DNA from: Hanleya hanleyi
Taxonomy: Eukaryota; Mollusca; Polyplacophora; Lepidopleurida; Hanleyidae
NCBI GenBank assembly: GCA_036873755.1
Contig: JAVTVY010025155.1
Coordinates: 48,955 to 112,954 of the forward strand
Length of the DNA stretch: 64,000 nt
Reading direction: 5' to 3'
Shown here: positions 13,266-26,525 of the stretch, piece after piece
How the letters are laid out: the number at the start of each line of letters is the position of its first letter
Numbering within the stretch: the first letter of the stretch is position 1
Program-made: the position numbers and the translations under genes
Notes under the pieces: generated by a model
What the model was told of the DNA's origin: nothing
Databases searched by the model: none
The model's input: only the letters and a program-made list of their open reading frames with translations

Positions 13266-13725
13266 AATGTTATTATGTTTAGTGTTGTTTATTTATTGTT
13301 AGTATTATTTCATATGAATGATTGTGTTTATATTATATGAACAGTCCTGGTATGTATCTTAATATAATAGTTTGACCTCTATATTTTTCGCATCAGTCCA
13401 ATGAATAATTCAATTTATGGAGGTGTTCCGTCTAATGTTTTAACTGAACTACCCTTCCACGCGGTCAAGACGAATTTGAATCAGTCCTAGCACCAATTAA
13501 AACCACTTCTAGATATCTAGAAGGTTTTGAAGGTATATCCTTTAATCCTCTTGAATTGAACAATTTTGATACAAAAACATATCTAGCTGATGATAATTCC
13601 CATGAGCCACAAAAGTGGGAAACCCTCAGTACCCAAAACTCTAAATATTACATTGAGAGTATATTCAGTAATTACGTCAGTGATAATGATATGGGAAAGA
13701 GAGAGAGCGAGAAAGAATTACGGTT
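13266..13725. other. Unassigned DNA before element A
   Basis: Short frames only. Nothing recognisable between the 55-bp minisatellite and the end of element A. Confidence 0.4.
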
Positions 13726-13728
13726 TAA

Positions 13729-14790
13729 TAGTCCATGGGCCAGAGTCGAAACTGGTACCGCCTGAGGTGGCAAATTCTAGTAATGCTTTTTGAAGAGGTA
13801 TCTGTCTGTAGATGTTATCCATATGTGATAACCGTTGCAGATCGGTAGCTTAAGGGTAGTATACCACGCCTGTTCAACCCTACCCCTTTCCCAGTTCTAA
13901 ATCCAAACTTGAGGGGTGGGGTATGGTCCCTCGGATATTTTTCTTATACTTTCCTCTAGAGATCTAAAACTTCGCACACTTCGGGCATAGGTACTCTTCT
14001 ATTGAAAGAGGCAACCATGATGTCACATAATCATTTGGTGACGTTACAGTGACGTAATAACCCAGTGAGCAGTTTATTGTCTCTTTTTGTCTATTTTCAA
14101 ATTCTGCTGGTACCACTTTGCATAGCAGATTCGATTCATGTTCATTGAAGAGATATTTCTACGTAGATGTTAGCCATATGTGATAACAGTTGCAGATCGG
14201 CAACTTACGGGTAGCTATAGCACACTTTCGGAACCCGATCCCGCCCCCATTCTTAACCCAAATATGGGGGGTGGGTTATGGTTCCTCGCATATTTTTATC
14301 ATTCTTGCTGCTAGTGGGCTGAAATTTTCCACAAACTACCTTTATGTCCTTGTTTATAGAAACCAGTAAACATAAATTAGCAAAATCTCTTGAGGACGTC
14401 ACTATGACGTTGTAAAACGGAAAATCAGTTTTTGCCGGCCGTTTAGTCCATTTCCAATACACACTTCCTATTCAGTTGGTGCCATTTGAGGTAGCAGATT
14501 CCATCAATGTTTCCTAAAGTGGTATTATTATGTAGTTGTTACCCCTAGGTCATAACCTTTGAAGTTCAGTAGCTTATAGGGGGATTATAGCTCGTTTTAT
14601 GAAACCTGGCCTTATCCTTACTCCAAGCCGAACGTTGGTGATGACGGGGTATGACCCACCAGATATTTTCTTTAAATCTATGTCTAAAGAGCTGAACGAT
14701 TATACCCTATACATTTTAGTACTATGCTATGATAAAATGCTAAATAAACTGATAAAACGTTTAATTACATCATCGTATCTCGCCTGAGTA
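13729..14790 (+). repeat. Element A left arm with three subterminal modules
   Basis: Modules begin near 13753, 14109 and 14479 with TGGTACCRCCT-like and AGCAGATTC or GCAAATTC boxes. Each continues through GATAACCGTTGCAGATCGG-type sequence and a G/C-rich CCC..GGGG segment. The modules are diverged from each other and mirrored at 17640-18558. Confidence 0.7.
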
Positions 14791-14799
14791 ACACATATA

Positions 14800-17600
14800 T
14801 ACAAATCTTTTATCTCTTTCATTATAAGTGTGAGCTGGAGGTGTTATTTGCCATTTGGTGGTGAATGAGGACAGTTATATTAAAATGATAATACCCCATC
14901 GATTAAATAACAGTAGGTTCTTCAATGCAAAAACATGCCAAAAGATGGGAGAGCGAGAGCAAATTTAACTCATGGTAATGTTGCGTAAAAATAAACTGTC
15001 GATCTAGTTTTACTATTTCGTGTTGACAATATCTACTCGACATATAGTACATTTCCTGTGCAACGTGTATCATGGTTGTTGAGTGTCCATCCCAAATACA
15101 TACTGGCAACTTGGTAATATCTCGCCCCAGCGTGAGAACTTGAATGTGTGTTAAGAACGGAACCAGAATCTTGTTGGCAGGAGCAGACTATCGAATATAT
15201 GGCAGGAGTAGATTGCTAACAACAACGTGGGCGATTGAAAGCACAGGCGATGTTCGTGTCAAGTTTTTAACGTAGACAAACCCAGGTTACTTTACCACCG
15301 CGTTTCGGTGTGGTATTAAATAGGGTACAGTCAGTGGATGGAAGAGACAAAGGGATTGTATAAGATTTAACCAGCAAACCCACAAAGAATTCAAATCTGG
15401 AGACTATTCTGTTCAATTCAATAAAATGCGTCTGACCGGTTTTGTCAGCTGGAAATTGTTTCTAACCATAATTGCATGGTATGTGATGTAAAATGGATAC
15501 CGATATCAACTATTGAACCAATCCAGAATCGACAATTGTCAACAGTAATGACGAGGCTGTATGGAGATTTTAGTATATGACCCATATGAACGTTCAACCA
15601 CATTTGATGATCTCAAACGACCATCATGATGTCTTCAATATCAGCATCATTCGAAACTGTTGTCAAATTTCCTTGCATAAAATACTACCTTGCTATGCCT
15701 GTGTAGAAGTTCGAATTATTAGTGTCTTGTGAATAAGGGCTTTCGATTATTGATGCAGAAATTCCCTGAGTGTTATACACGATAGCATCATCATCACAAA
15801 TCTCCAGAACAGGTCATGACTGTATGCAGGAAAATGTGTAATTAGGGCAGGTTTGTGTGATGATCCTGGAGTTTTAATGATGCAGGGACCATTCATCATT
15901 TATATAATGGTGTATGGTTATCTGAAGAGCTAAACCTGTCACATACACGATTTCAAAGGATTTAGCTACATTCAACTTCCAAACATCCATGTGCCTAATT
16001 TTAAGTCAAATTATTTCATCATAGTGGCATATGGGTAGTTAGTTTGAGTGGAAGTGAAATAATTCCTGAACATTGTTATCGAACTATCCGCCTCTGCAGC
16101 TGACGATGTAGGCATACTCTCAGCACCAACGCTGACATTTTTCATATTTCATCAAAGATGTCAGCAGGATATATGATACTCTCTTTCAGCAACCATCCCA
16201 GTCGAGCAGGGTCACAGCCTGTTAGTCCAGTTTCAGATTTGCAGCATTTCACTATCGAGTATCGGCTTCAATCCGATTGATGACGGAGCCTATGATGACG
16301 TTACCACGTATGCATGGTTCCCTTAACATATTCGTTTTCATTCGGACCAAAGTTATACATCCAGGTACGGATCATCATCACGAATACCATGGCCTACCTT
16401 AACACTCATGAGACGAGATGACATTCATTTAAACAGCTAATTATGGAGTGGTCTTGTGGCGCTTCTGTTTGGCTGAGATCTTGAATGACGCACACTGGCA
16501 TTCTAACCGCAGCGCCGGACCCCTGTGACCTTTGATCAAAGCAAAGCGAATAACTTGATTGGCTGACAGAGCAGGCGGCGTCATCAATGAATTATTTACG
16601 TTTGAAAAAGCCGTTTGATAGGGCTCTCGACAGTAGAAGAGATAGAGAGAGGGAATGGCCTGGTAGCGGGGCTGGAGTCACAAAGGAATCACCTTGTTTA
16701 TTTCCTGGATATTTTGCCACCATCAGATTCATCAGTAGGTCTATCATGTGTGTCTGGAGACGATGTTGGTGGTATTGGATTTTCTGCATTTCTATCTTTT
16801 GCAATCTCTGAAAGAAGTCATTGGGCATGCATTTATGCAGCTCCCAGCAGGCAGTAGCTTTCACGGGATAATGCCCAGAGGTAATAGTGGTATCAAAATC
16901 TCTAAAAGGGCAATGTTTATGCATTTTAAGAAGCAAACATCGCATTTCAAATACAGACATCTAACACATATGGCCATCTCTGGCTATGAAACAAATTTGC
17001 AGTTGACACCACCGAGTGGATTACCCGTTCAACACGTTTGCAGGACTAAAGCACAAAATTTGCTGGGATGCATGTTGACCAACCTGGATTAGCAAACAAT
17101 CGGTGGCCAAGATGGAAAGAAACGGTAACGTCTTAAAAACGATGCAAATTCTAAGGTGGCCAACATTAGCTCATTATAAAGGGTGACCATATGCTGTAGC
17201 ATTTGTAAATTGAGAAAGTATTTGTACTCATCAAGGTTAATTGCAATTATAACAAAAGTTTGGAGACCGAATATGGTAGATTAAGAGGAAAATTCCATTT
17301 CGTCAGATTCATACCAATAATGACAGAAGAACAAAATTTGGTGGGAAGATACGGATAGGAAAGACGATTGGTAGTCAAGATGAGAATCAATGGAAATCTC
17401 GAAATATCTCGGAATATTTCCTTAATTGTCATTCTCCATGTCTTCCGTACGGCCACTGTTTGGCCGCTTACGCTCTTCAAAGAAACATAACCAGTATTTA
17501 CCACTTTATTTGGTTCAAGTAAAAATGAGAAAATAATATAACCCCCAAATTATCATCATTATTTTTCAGTCGCGGTGACGTCATCACAACATCAGATGAA
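14800..17600. other. Interior of element A, no recognised gene
   Basis: This core contains several overlapping frames of 74-122 residues around 16587-17092 on both strands. None shows a domain, and the two strands compete, so I do not call a gene. If element A ever carried a transposase, it is no longer visible here. Confidence 0.4.
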
Positions 17601-17639
17601 GGTTTCAATAGATGCTTCAATAAAAAAAGGGGCATGAAG

Positions 17640-18558
17640 GTACAGGTTGGTACTTTTCAGCTATCTAACCATAACGGAAATATCGGAAGGATCAAACCCT
17701 ACCCGCAAACTTGGGTTGAGAATACAGAAAGAGGAAGGGTCCGGAAAATGTACTATAACAACCCATAAACTACTGATATACAACGGCTCTCCCAGATGGA
17801 TAGCATTTGCATGCAAATACCGCTTACAAAAAATGAACCTAATCTGTTACCTCAAGATTTACCAACAATTTTTTTCGAAAGTATCGAAAAATTTAAAAAT
17901 AAATTATTACTCATGTTATGACGTCACGTTGACGTCATAAGAGTTATCATTTCAAACCCCGTTAACTTGTTTACAGAAGGAGAATACCTCATATGCAGGA
18001 GGTGAATTGTTATAGCTCTCTAGCAACAGGAATAATTAAAATATCCAAGAAATCATACCCCACCCCCCAAATGTCGGTGCACAATGTGATGGGGGAGGGT
18101 TCAGAAAGTGTACCGTAGCTACCACTACGTTACTGATCTGCAAGTGTTAGCACATATGGACAAAATCTACACACAAATACCTCTTCAAAGAGCATTTACC
18201 AAAGTTGATACGTCACATGGTGCCAGCAGAATCGGAAAAACCAATTGGAAAAGCAATCGAAATTTCGACAATAAATGCTGCCACATATTATCACGTCACT
18301 GTGACATTATACAACGGTAATATTAAGGTATGTTAACTTGTGCTAATGGACCAGGCCCATCCCACAAAGTAGGTGAAGTTTCAGCTCTTCAGCGACAGAA
18401 ATAACTAATATATCCGAGGAACCATTCCGCTGCCCCCATTCTTTGAGTTCGGAATACGAGCAGGGGTATATACATGTACCTCTTCGAGAAACATTACTAG
18501 AATTTGCCACCTCTAGTGGTACCGATCGGTGAAATTTGAGGTCTTGGCCCATGGACTA
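17640..18558 (-). repeat. Element A right arm, inverted copy of the left arm
   Basis: Reads as the reverse complement of the left arm, including GCCACCTCTAGTGGTACCG near 18508, the G-rich segment near 18060-18100, and three modules in reverse order. Divergence between the arms is substantial, so the element is not young. Confidence 0.7.
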
Positions 18559-18780
18559 TAACGTCGCGTTCAGCAATATTTCAGTTATATAGCGACGCGA
18601 TCAAACAACATTTTAAGTATTCAAGTTAATAACTTACTAAAACATACACACATTAAAAACTTATACAACGAACCGATTTCTCTCAAATAACCTAAGATAC
18701 AATCTTCTTTCACACGACTAAAAAATCTTCTAAAGTAGCTGCACGATAAAAAGCTGCACGATGAAACAAGCTGCACGATG

Positions 18781-19325
18781 AAACAAGCCTATGTTTATGT
18801 ATACTATGATTGTCTTTTTGAATTTGGTGCTAATACTGTTATACGGAATATGGAATAGGTCTTTGGATTATGGACGCGGATATTCTCTAATGGACGACGG
18901 CTGAATTATGGATGACGGACTAGACGCTTGTAATCTCTTATAATCTTAAAATCTATACAGTCGATAAGAATATGTTTCACTGTGAGATCTTCGTGGCATG
19001 GAATACACCTTGGGACTGGCTCTTTTTTTAGTAAATGCTCGTGAGTTAATTGAGTATGGCCGATTCTACATCGCCTGATCACGGCTTGATCGAAACGTTT
19101 CTGGCTGTTCAGATGAGTCTAGCTTACAGTTTTTTTTAACTCATTAAGTTTGTTATTATTCACAGCATCCCATAAAGACTGAAACAGCTTTCTCACATAA
19201 GTACTGCTAGATGGTCTGAAATTGCTATATGGGATTCCAACAGGATCAACCTCATCTAGGGCTGCCTTAGCCATTTTATCAGCCTCAGTATTACCTTTGA
19301 TGCCAACGATCCGATCGTTCGACAC
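18781..19325 (-). pseudogene. 3' end of a non-LTR retrotransposon with RNase H remnant
   Basis: The minus-strand frame from 19325 contains IVGIKGNTEADKMAKAAL, the typical C-terminal RNase H signature of I/Jockey-like LINEs in which a conserved Asp lies in 'GNxxAD'. After a stop near 19119 the next frame reads RCRIGHTQLTHEHLL and later PRCIPCHEDLTVKHILI, the zinc-knuckle-like tail seen downstream of RNase H in these elements. The remaining bases to 18781 form a 3' untranslated segment with further copies at 9047, 22925 and 56050. The copy is 5'-truncated and carries at least one frame break, so it is dead. Confidence 0.8.
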
Positions 19326-19344
19326 TGTCCGTAATTCGTTTTAA

Positions 19345-21920
19345 TGCAAGGAGTTTACGCAAAAACTTCACAGAAATTTTAATCATATGCTTAAATTTAC
19401 AATTCAAATTTACTGTTATTGGTATTACAGAAAGCTAGTTGGATCCTTCTACCAAAAATCTATACCATATTCCTGGTTATAAACCGTGTATTTCGTCTAG
19501 ATCTAGTAGAACAGATTGAGGTCTTGTATTTTATATCAATGAAGATGTTGACAAATGTGTCTTCCGTGAAGATCTAACTTCTCAGCAGGAAGATAGAGAT
19601 TATGAATCTCTTTTCGCCGACCTGGAATTAAATGGCGAATCTTATACTATGTGAATAATTTGTCAACCGCCGGGCAAAACTCTTGATAAATTTAACAATT
19701 GCTTACAACATGCATTACACCTCCAAATGGATTGGGTCGAATTGACCAGATATTTTTGGATATAGACGTGACGGACCCAAAGAGCTTGGGTCAAATTCTA
19801 TTTTGACGCAAATATTTTGGGTACTTTTGGCCCAACTATTTTGGGTACGTCAGGTCTATACCCAAAAATTCTGGCAGTGTAATGGCACGTCTTTAATCTG
19901 ACAGGAATCACCTGTATTATAATGAGCGATTATACAACATAGACTTATTTAAAAGTTGTCGCCAGGGCCCATCTAAATATTTATAATGAAATCCCATTAC
20001 TTTTTCCCCAAATTAACAAAACCCACTAGACTCAAATCAAACTCGGCAACATTAATAGACAACATTTTTGATAACGTTCATGAAGATTCTTTAATGTCTG
20101 GCATTCTTCTCTCTGGCGAAACAGATCATTTCCAGTTGTCATATCAGCAAAGCACCCGTGTCCACGGATCAATCTAATCACATATTTATTCATCGAAAGG
20201 TACAATGTAACTCCAGAGCAACAAATTTGTTTCTTGACCAAGTCAAAGATATACATTGGGAAAAAATGCTAACATTGACGTTCTTAGTGAATGAGAGCTT
20301 TTCACTAATGAATCTATTTCAACATGCAATGAATGCTTTCCACTTTTCTTCACAATCATGTTGAATACGGTTAAAATTCGGAAAACTTGGATAACTTATA
20401 GACTCTTAATATCAATTCGACAGAGAAATATTCAGACTGCATGTGCGTAATGCAGATAATGAAATAACAAATGAATGTAAAACTTATACAAATAAGTTGA
20501 ATCAAACATCAAAATTAGCAATGAAAAAAAATATTATAAAGAAAAATTCAACGAATGCAACAATGACATAAAAGGTACATGAAAGATTTTAAATGCTCTC
20601 ATGAACCATAGAAAATCTACAAACCTTCCAATTGTATTCAAAATTGAAAATGTCGACATATCTGATCCCATTCAAATTGCTAATGGTTTTAATGATTATT
20701 TCACCAAATGGCATCTAAGCTGGAATCAAAAATACCTGCCTCTTCGAAAAACGATATGGATTTTTGAAGCGATCCATGTCGAGACGAGTTCCATTTAGAC
20801 CCCTGCACAGCATCAGAGATTGTCTCTATTAAGTTTTAGATTTTATATTGAAGCCCTTGTGTCATATTATAAATTTATCTTTCCGTCAGGGGGTAGTAGC
20901 AACGGATATTAAATTGAAGAAAGCAACTCCTTTATTCAAAATGGTAAAGCAAATATATTTGAAAACTGTCGGCCTGTTCTAGTTTTACCTTGCCTCAGTA
21001 AAATTATAGAGAAAATCGTTGTTGATAGAATGTCTAGATTCTTTGTAGCCAATAGTATAATTTGCTAATCAGTTCGGTCTTCGAGCTAATCACTCGACAT
21101 TTTTAGCTGTTTTATCACTACACGATCAATTAGCAGCTGCCAGAGAGAAGCAAAAAAAAAAATTCAATAGCTGCTTTTTTTATCTGTCAAAAAGTCTTTG
21201 ATTCAGTTAATCACACAATACTAGAAAATACTTGAAAGAAAATTAACTCATTGTGATTTTCTAATGACGGTTTTATAGGTACTGATCATCTCGGGCTCAA
21301 TGTACACAATATAATCAATATAATATAAATGATATTGTTGCCGTAAGCAAGGTGATGGAGATATTGCATTTTGCCGAAGATACGTCCGCAATCCTATCCA
21401 ATGACGATACTAGGTTATTAAAATAGAGCTTATGTCAAACGGGCTCGGTAAATTATATGATTGGTTTTCGTGTAACAAACTCACACTCAATGCAAAGAAA
21501 ACTAAATTCATGTTTATAAGACCATCTAAAAATAAGTTCTCGAACTTGCCCAAATTAACTATATCTGGTATTGAGACAGAGCAAGCTGAAATCTTTCAAT
21601 TTCTCAGTGTATACTTTAATGACAGGCTCAACTGGACATGGCATATCAAAGCCGCAAAATTAGTAGCATTCATCATGTTTAAGATTGTCTCAATAAAAAC
21701 ACTCTCAATATGCTTTATTATTTATTGATATTCCCTTACTTAACACACTGTAAATGTATAATACTCATGCAAGCTATCCCTGCAAATCCTTCAGAAAAAG
21801 GCAGCACGATTGATTATAGGCTCAGCAAAATTGGAAAATACAACTCTCCTCTTTGCCCGCCTAAAAGTACTATTCATAAAGCAATTAAAAGAATATCTAG
21901 TGCTACTTCTTGTTAATAAT
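19345..21920 (+). pseudogene. Decayed CR1/Jockey-like non-LTR retrotransposon (endonuclease-RT)
   Basis: Three frames together spell a LINE ORF2 on the plus strand. An endonuclease N-part begins near 19415 (IGITESWLDPSTKNLY, then a PGYKP box). The endonuclease C-part is at 19986-20177 (TRLKSNSATLIDNIFDN). The linker at 20601-20798 has ISDPIQIANGFNDYF. Reverse transcriptase follows at about 20955-21050 (CRPVLVLPCLSKIIEKIV), with the catalytic box at 21370-21381 and the thumb region at 21432-21728 (WFSCNKLTLNAKKTKFM). The family's catalytic YADD/FADD reads FAED here, so an active-site Asp is replaced. Multiple stops and frameshifts make it non-functional. Clade assignment is from motif style only. 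Confidence 0.85.
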
Positions 21921-22457
21921 TTTTTGTGATCGTTCTGAACTAATTCTAATAAAATACAAGTCGCCTTTCACAAAAATTTTGCTAGTACACATAGCCGACT
22001 AGAAAGTCCAGGTTGATTCTTTATCGTCAGACTTTTCTGTCTGATCTATCCCTTTATATCATCTGAGTTAAAGGTCCAAAAGTCTGCCACAATTTACCTT
22101 CTCATCTCAAATGCTGCAATTCTATGTCACTTTTTATATCCCACGTTGAAAACCATATTGATGAGAATCACGCCATTGTTTTTCTAAGAATATCTATATT
22201 CGGAAAGTTCGTGGAATTTGGAACTAAGGAACACAATTATTCCTTATTCGTTTATTTGTTTTTATATATTAAAATTTGAATTTATATAATTTAATAATTT
22301 TCACATAAATTGGAATATCTTTTCCTGGGATTGAACAAGCAACCTAGGGGTTTTACTCTCGTTTTTATAGCATTATTGTTTAATTCATATTATTATTTTG
22401 GTGATTAAAACAAATGAAATGAAATTAACTGAAAACCTGGTATCACAATATGTGGTC
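21921..22457. other. AT-rich DNA after the LINE
   Basis: May include the 3' untranslated part of the 19.3-21.9 kb LINE, but no clear tail or target duplication was found. Confidence 0.35.
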
Positions 22458-22590
22458 AGAACATGCTTCTAGGGGTGCACCAGGAAGTTTCGTAGACTGG
22501 CCAGAACAAGCTTCTGGGGTTGCACCAGGAAGTTTCGTAGACTGGCCAGAACATGTTTCTAGAGATGCACCGGGATGTTTCGTAGGAATG
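22458..22590 (-). repeat. 45-bp tandem repeat, three copies
   Basis: GCACCAGGAAGTTTCGTAG-type units recur every 45 bp. Because 45 is a multiple of three, the minus strand reads an open 15-residue repeat (TKLPGATPEACSGQS) inside a 68-residue frame (22443-22649). No signal peptide or family is evident, so it is listed as a repeat rather than a gene. Confidence 0.8.
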
Positions 22591-22924
22591 GTCCCTCGTC
22601 GTTTTGCAGATGCTGTTACAGCCTGACTCAAATATATATTGTGAAACATTCAGCTTTCCAGCCACTATAGAACGAGGAAGCTATAACGGGATGCGGTGGG
22701 GTGAGGTGAATCGTCATCCAGGCAGCCAACTCTTTCCTATTCATACATCGTCTGGGAACCGGTAACGAACATCTCAATCGCTTGTACTGGAAAACGAACG
22801 GTTCAACTTCATGTATCTAAACTTTATGGATGTCACACAGGAACACCAGGCCATCATTTGAAACTGTTCACAACTTCCCTACTTTAAGGAACTAACATTT
22901 GCTTTCCAGCGTTATTATGTATAG

Positions 22925-23150
22925 AATACAAACGTCCAGTCTGTAATACAATATTCAGCCCTCGTCCATTGAATAATTTCCGTGTCCCGATCATCCAAAG
23001 ACCTAAATTCATATAACAGCATTTGTACCACATTCAATAAAAAAAATAGTATAGATTAACATAGACAAGTTTTCTGCAAGAGAGAAGCGGTCAACAGTTT
23101 TTTCAATGATGCCGGGAAGACATCATGATGTTCCAAAAATATCAAAGCCG
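22925..23150 (+). repeat. Diverged LINE 3'-end fragment, copy 3
   Basis: Similar to 56050-56275 in the same orientation. Shared landmarks are ATCCAAAGACCTA, GCAAGAGAGAAGCGGTCAAC, GACATCATGATGTTCC and AAAAATATCAAA. It is the most diverged of the four copies. Confidence 0.65.
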
Positions 23151-24340
23151 TTGATTCGAAAAAAAATCCTTTGACATGGATCCAAGTGTTAACAGAAGAC
23201 AGCCCCCCTATTATGTTACATATGTCAATAATAAAACAATGAAATGAAAACGACATTTCTATGTGCGGCCTTTCAAACATATTCGTACAGAAAATGCCAC
23301 AGAATAGTTATAATTGCGAGGAATTAACCTGAACATATTTCTATAATTATAGAAGATGTAGCGGTCAGGTTACGTTGAAAACTGCATGAGTTAACGGTTT
23401 CACCTAAATGATAATGTAAAACTGTTGTGGTCGTATATGCTAATCACAAGAAATATTAAATGGAAGCGATTACTTTGCCAAAAGAAGCTCTAGTAGAGGG
23501 ATATACATAAAGACAAATTAAATCACACCAATGGATTCTGTTATTTGTCAACTCTGTTATTATTGAAATTCGTGAACATCAGTTGTGAAACATTTTTTCT
23601 CTCATCCTGTTGATAGAGGATTATAATGAGAAGAAAAACGAAATAAAATGGGTGGATTTTTTGCCCTTCAGATGAAACCTTCCTTGGCGAAATTACGATA
23701 CATTACGAGGACATTATCAAGCTGTTTATATTTCTTGGTACAACTAACATCGCCACCGTGTGTCATAACTTCTAAATAAGAACTTGCAATCTACTAATAT
23801 TTTCCCCGCTGGACCGTTTTTTCTATGTGACTGTCACACAGTTCCTCACGTTCAATTCGGTGACTTGACAGGGCTCATTGCTCATGAATATTTGTATCTT
23901 ATATCGCTCAAGCCGGGGCTGGAAGCCGTATGGTCATATCATTCAAGATATCCACATGAACATCTACAATAAAAGCGTGGTTGAGATACAAATCATCACG
24001 GAAAGCATTTATTGGTTCTCGTAATGTTGTTAGATATGCAACATGTGTCTTGTTAGTATGCCGGCATTTTTCCCTCACCTTTATATGCTGTGTTTAATTT
24101 ACCATACTACGTAACGGGGTGGCGTAATTTGCCATTTTCAAAGTTCCATTTCAACACGATCTGTTAGTTTTAAAGAGCTGATAAAAATGTGGACAGTTGT
24201 GTGTAGCGATCATGGTAAACTTAGTACCACATCCATCTGCCGGAGAACGTGCTACAATTAATAACATGAGGGGATGATTCAATAGTCGCGATGGGGAGTC
24301 GAATATTAATGTCAGAAATGAGGAAGCAGATCTATCTGCG
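23151..24340. other. Unassigned non-coding DNA
   Basis: Nothing recognisable. The frame at 23784-23972 has no domain. Confidence 0.4.
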
Positions 24341-24344
24341 AAAG

Positions 24345-24850
24345 ATTGTGTAAATCAAATCAGTTAACCTCAAAGATGCTACATCTTTCTGTCTTTTATA
24401 TTAGGTAGATTAATACGGCTTGTGTAAAGGTTGTGTAAATCAATTCAGTTAACCTCAAAGGTGCCACATCTTTCTGTCTTTAATATTTGGTAGATTAATA
24501 CGGCTTGTTTAAAGGTTGTGTAAATCAATTCGTTTAACCTCAAAGGTGCTACATCTTTCTGTCTTTTATATTTGGTAGAATAATACGGCTTGTGTAAAGG
24601 TTCTGTAAATCAATTCAGTTAACCTCCAAGGTACTACAACTTTATGTCTTTTATATTATTGGTAAATTAATACGGCTTGTGTAAAGGTTGTGTAAATCAA
24701 TTTAGTTAACCTCAAAGGTGCTAATCTTTCTGTCTTTCAAATTATTGGTAGATTAATACGGCTTGTGTAAAGGTTGTGTAAATCAATTCAGTTAACCTCA
24801 AAGGTGCCACATCTTTCTGTCTTTTATATTATTGGTAGATTAATACGGCT
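24345..24850. repeat. 85-bp minisatellite, about six copies
   Basis: GGTTGTGTAAATCAATTCAG followed by GTTAACCTCAAAGGTGC and TAGATTAATACGGCTTGTG repeats about every 85 bp with modest divergence. The last copy ends at AATACGGCT (24841-24850). Confidence 0.9.
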
Positions 24851-25370
24851 ACCCAAACCTTATGATATATGAATGTGAATTCGGATACATCAGTCACTCC
24901 TCTCTGAAGAAAACGTAACCGGATTACCGGTATATGGATCAAACCATAACACATTAGACGTCAATTTTCGGAGAAAGGAAACCATTTCTGATGCATGTTC
25001 TATTGCTTCATTGATAAAATACCAGTAACATCAGAAAGTGCTATAACAAATTAATATCATTATCATGCTTATTTATTGAGTTGACAATATTGTATTACAT
25101 GAATGTCGAATAGCTATATATTAATCCATTATGGAATAAAAGACCATGGTGACCATACTTTGAACACTTAAAAAAACGTGTAAAAACGTGGTGAACCGTC
25201 ATTCCATCAGCGTTTATTCTAACTGTTATATATCAATATTTCATAGACGCCCATTGACGATCGTGCATTGCTGACCCGGCAAAAGAAGTTCGCGTGTTTA
25301 CATCAGTCACTCCTCTCCTGTGAATAGCACCATGATTTCACCATGGACCCGAGCCGAGGTCATTATTATT
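24851..25370. other. Unassigned non-coding DNA
   Basis: No feature could be supported. Confidence 0.4.
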
Positions 25371-25763
25371 ACGGTTTTTACAACAGCGTGAACTTTCAAC
25401 ATTAGCATATTACTTTTAGAATAAGAAAGGATTTCGAATGTTCATTCCATCACGATGAAGATATTTTTTGGCAGTATGCTGCACTTGTCCATGCAGTACT
25501 ACGGTTCTTAGTCGAGCGTGATCTTTGAGCAGAAGCCGTTGTGTTTTGTTGTCAAATGTTTAGTCCACCCAAGTGAAGTTCATTTCCACCGTATTCGTTC
25601 ATGGAGTTGACCAGACAATGAAACAATTAAATCAGCCGGCACGGCATGTAGTGCGACGTTAAATTTAACTCCGCTGCCTTTTCAAAGAATGAGTGTATGA
25701 CGGTATGATTGTTGTTTCGAGCCGCAATCAGAAAGCAAATTTACTCGGATTTTAGTGCTGTTA
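25371..25763 (-). repeat. Dispersed repeat 'R1', copy 2 (inverted)
   Basis: Reverse complement of 553-956 with scattered substitutions and small indels. The R1 and R3 copies lie in the same order here as at 0.5-2.3 kb, yet each is individually inverted, so this is not one simple inverted segment. Confidence 0.8.
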
Positions 25764-26297
25764 TTTATAATGTCCTTGTGATGTACCATGGTATTTTAGT
25801 GACAGTTGTATAGCGTGATGTATGAATTCACGCGTGCTTTACCACAGTGTGCCATTAATGGTTTATCATGATCCTGCACTGGTGTACGATTCTTGTACCG
25901 TAATTACACCGTGATGTGATTGGGGCACATCCAGATTACATTATGGTATAAATCCGAAAAATACCAGATGACCCCTAGTACATTTGCTTGACTTCAAAAT
26001 TGCTTTCATTTTATTTGATTGTCTTCGCAATATTTTCAATGAGGTTTTGGACACTAACACATACGGTCTGACCCAAGAATGGCTAATCGATGTGCCACTA
26101 AGTATGGAATTTTTATAAAGATCGACCGTCATCTTGGAAACATCAATTTCATACGTTCACCATACCCTACATTACAACAAATATGTATGCTAAATATGAA
26201 TTCAATCAGTCCAGTCTATTTCTTGCAATAACTAACGACATTTGAATGGACGTGACATACGCGCATACGTACATTCCGACATGACTGGCCATATCCA
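25764..26297. other. Unassigned DNA between R1 and R3 copies
   Basis: No similarity to the corresponding interval at 957-2040 was seen. Confidence 0.35.
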
Positions 26298-26525
26298 TTT
26301 TAATTTGGCCAAATTTTACATAAATGTACCTTGGGAGTATACAAATTCATCTGGAGAATAAAATACAAGATCCTCGAACTCATTTCTGAGCTCATGATTC
26401 CACTTCTCGGGCGGCTTTTTTTTCATTGATTAAAAATGTGAAAAATTAAAATTGTACGATTTTGCTCTAAAAAAATCTCACTTCAACCAACGCCAATAAG
26501 TGTGATTTGTTTATGTACACATTTT
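26298..26525 (-). repeat. Dispersed repeat 'R3', copy 2 (inverted)
   Basis: Near-identical reverse complement of 2041-2267. It ends about 120 bp before element B starts. Confidence 0.8.

Larger units (their letters stand above)
13729..18558. mobile_element. Element A: large DNA element with TAGTCCATG inverted ends
   Basis: The left end reads TAGTCCATGGGCCAGAG and the right end is its inverse (GGCCCATGGACTA). The flanks carry TAA at 13726-13728 and again at 18559-18561, consistent with a 3-bp target duplication, although a TA target cannot be excluded. Each end has about 1 kb of subterminal modules repeated roughly every 360 bp and arranged symmetrically. I found no transposase in the 2.8-kb centre, so it looks non-autonomous. 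Element B at 26649-31680 has the same ends and a similar first 150 bp, so the two form one family. Confidence 0.7.

Noticed and set aside
16587..17092. Possible transposase in element A
   Set aside because: Competing frames on both strands up to 122 residues, with no DDE, HTH or other recognisable motif.
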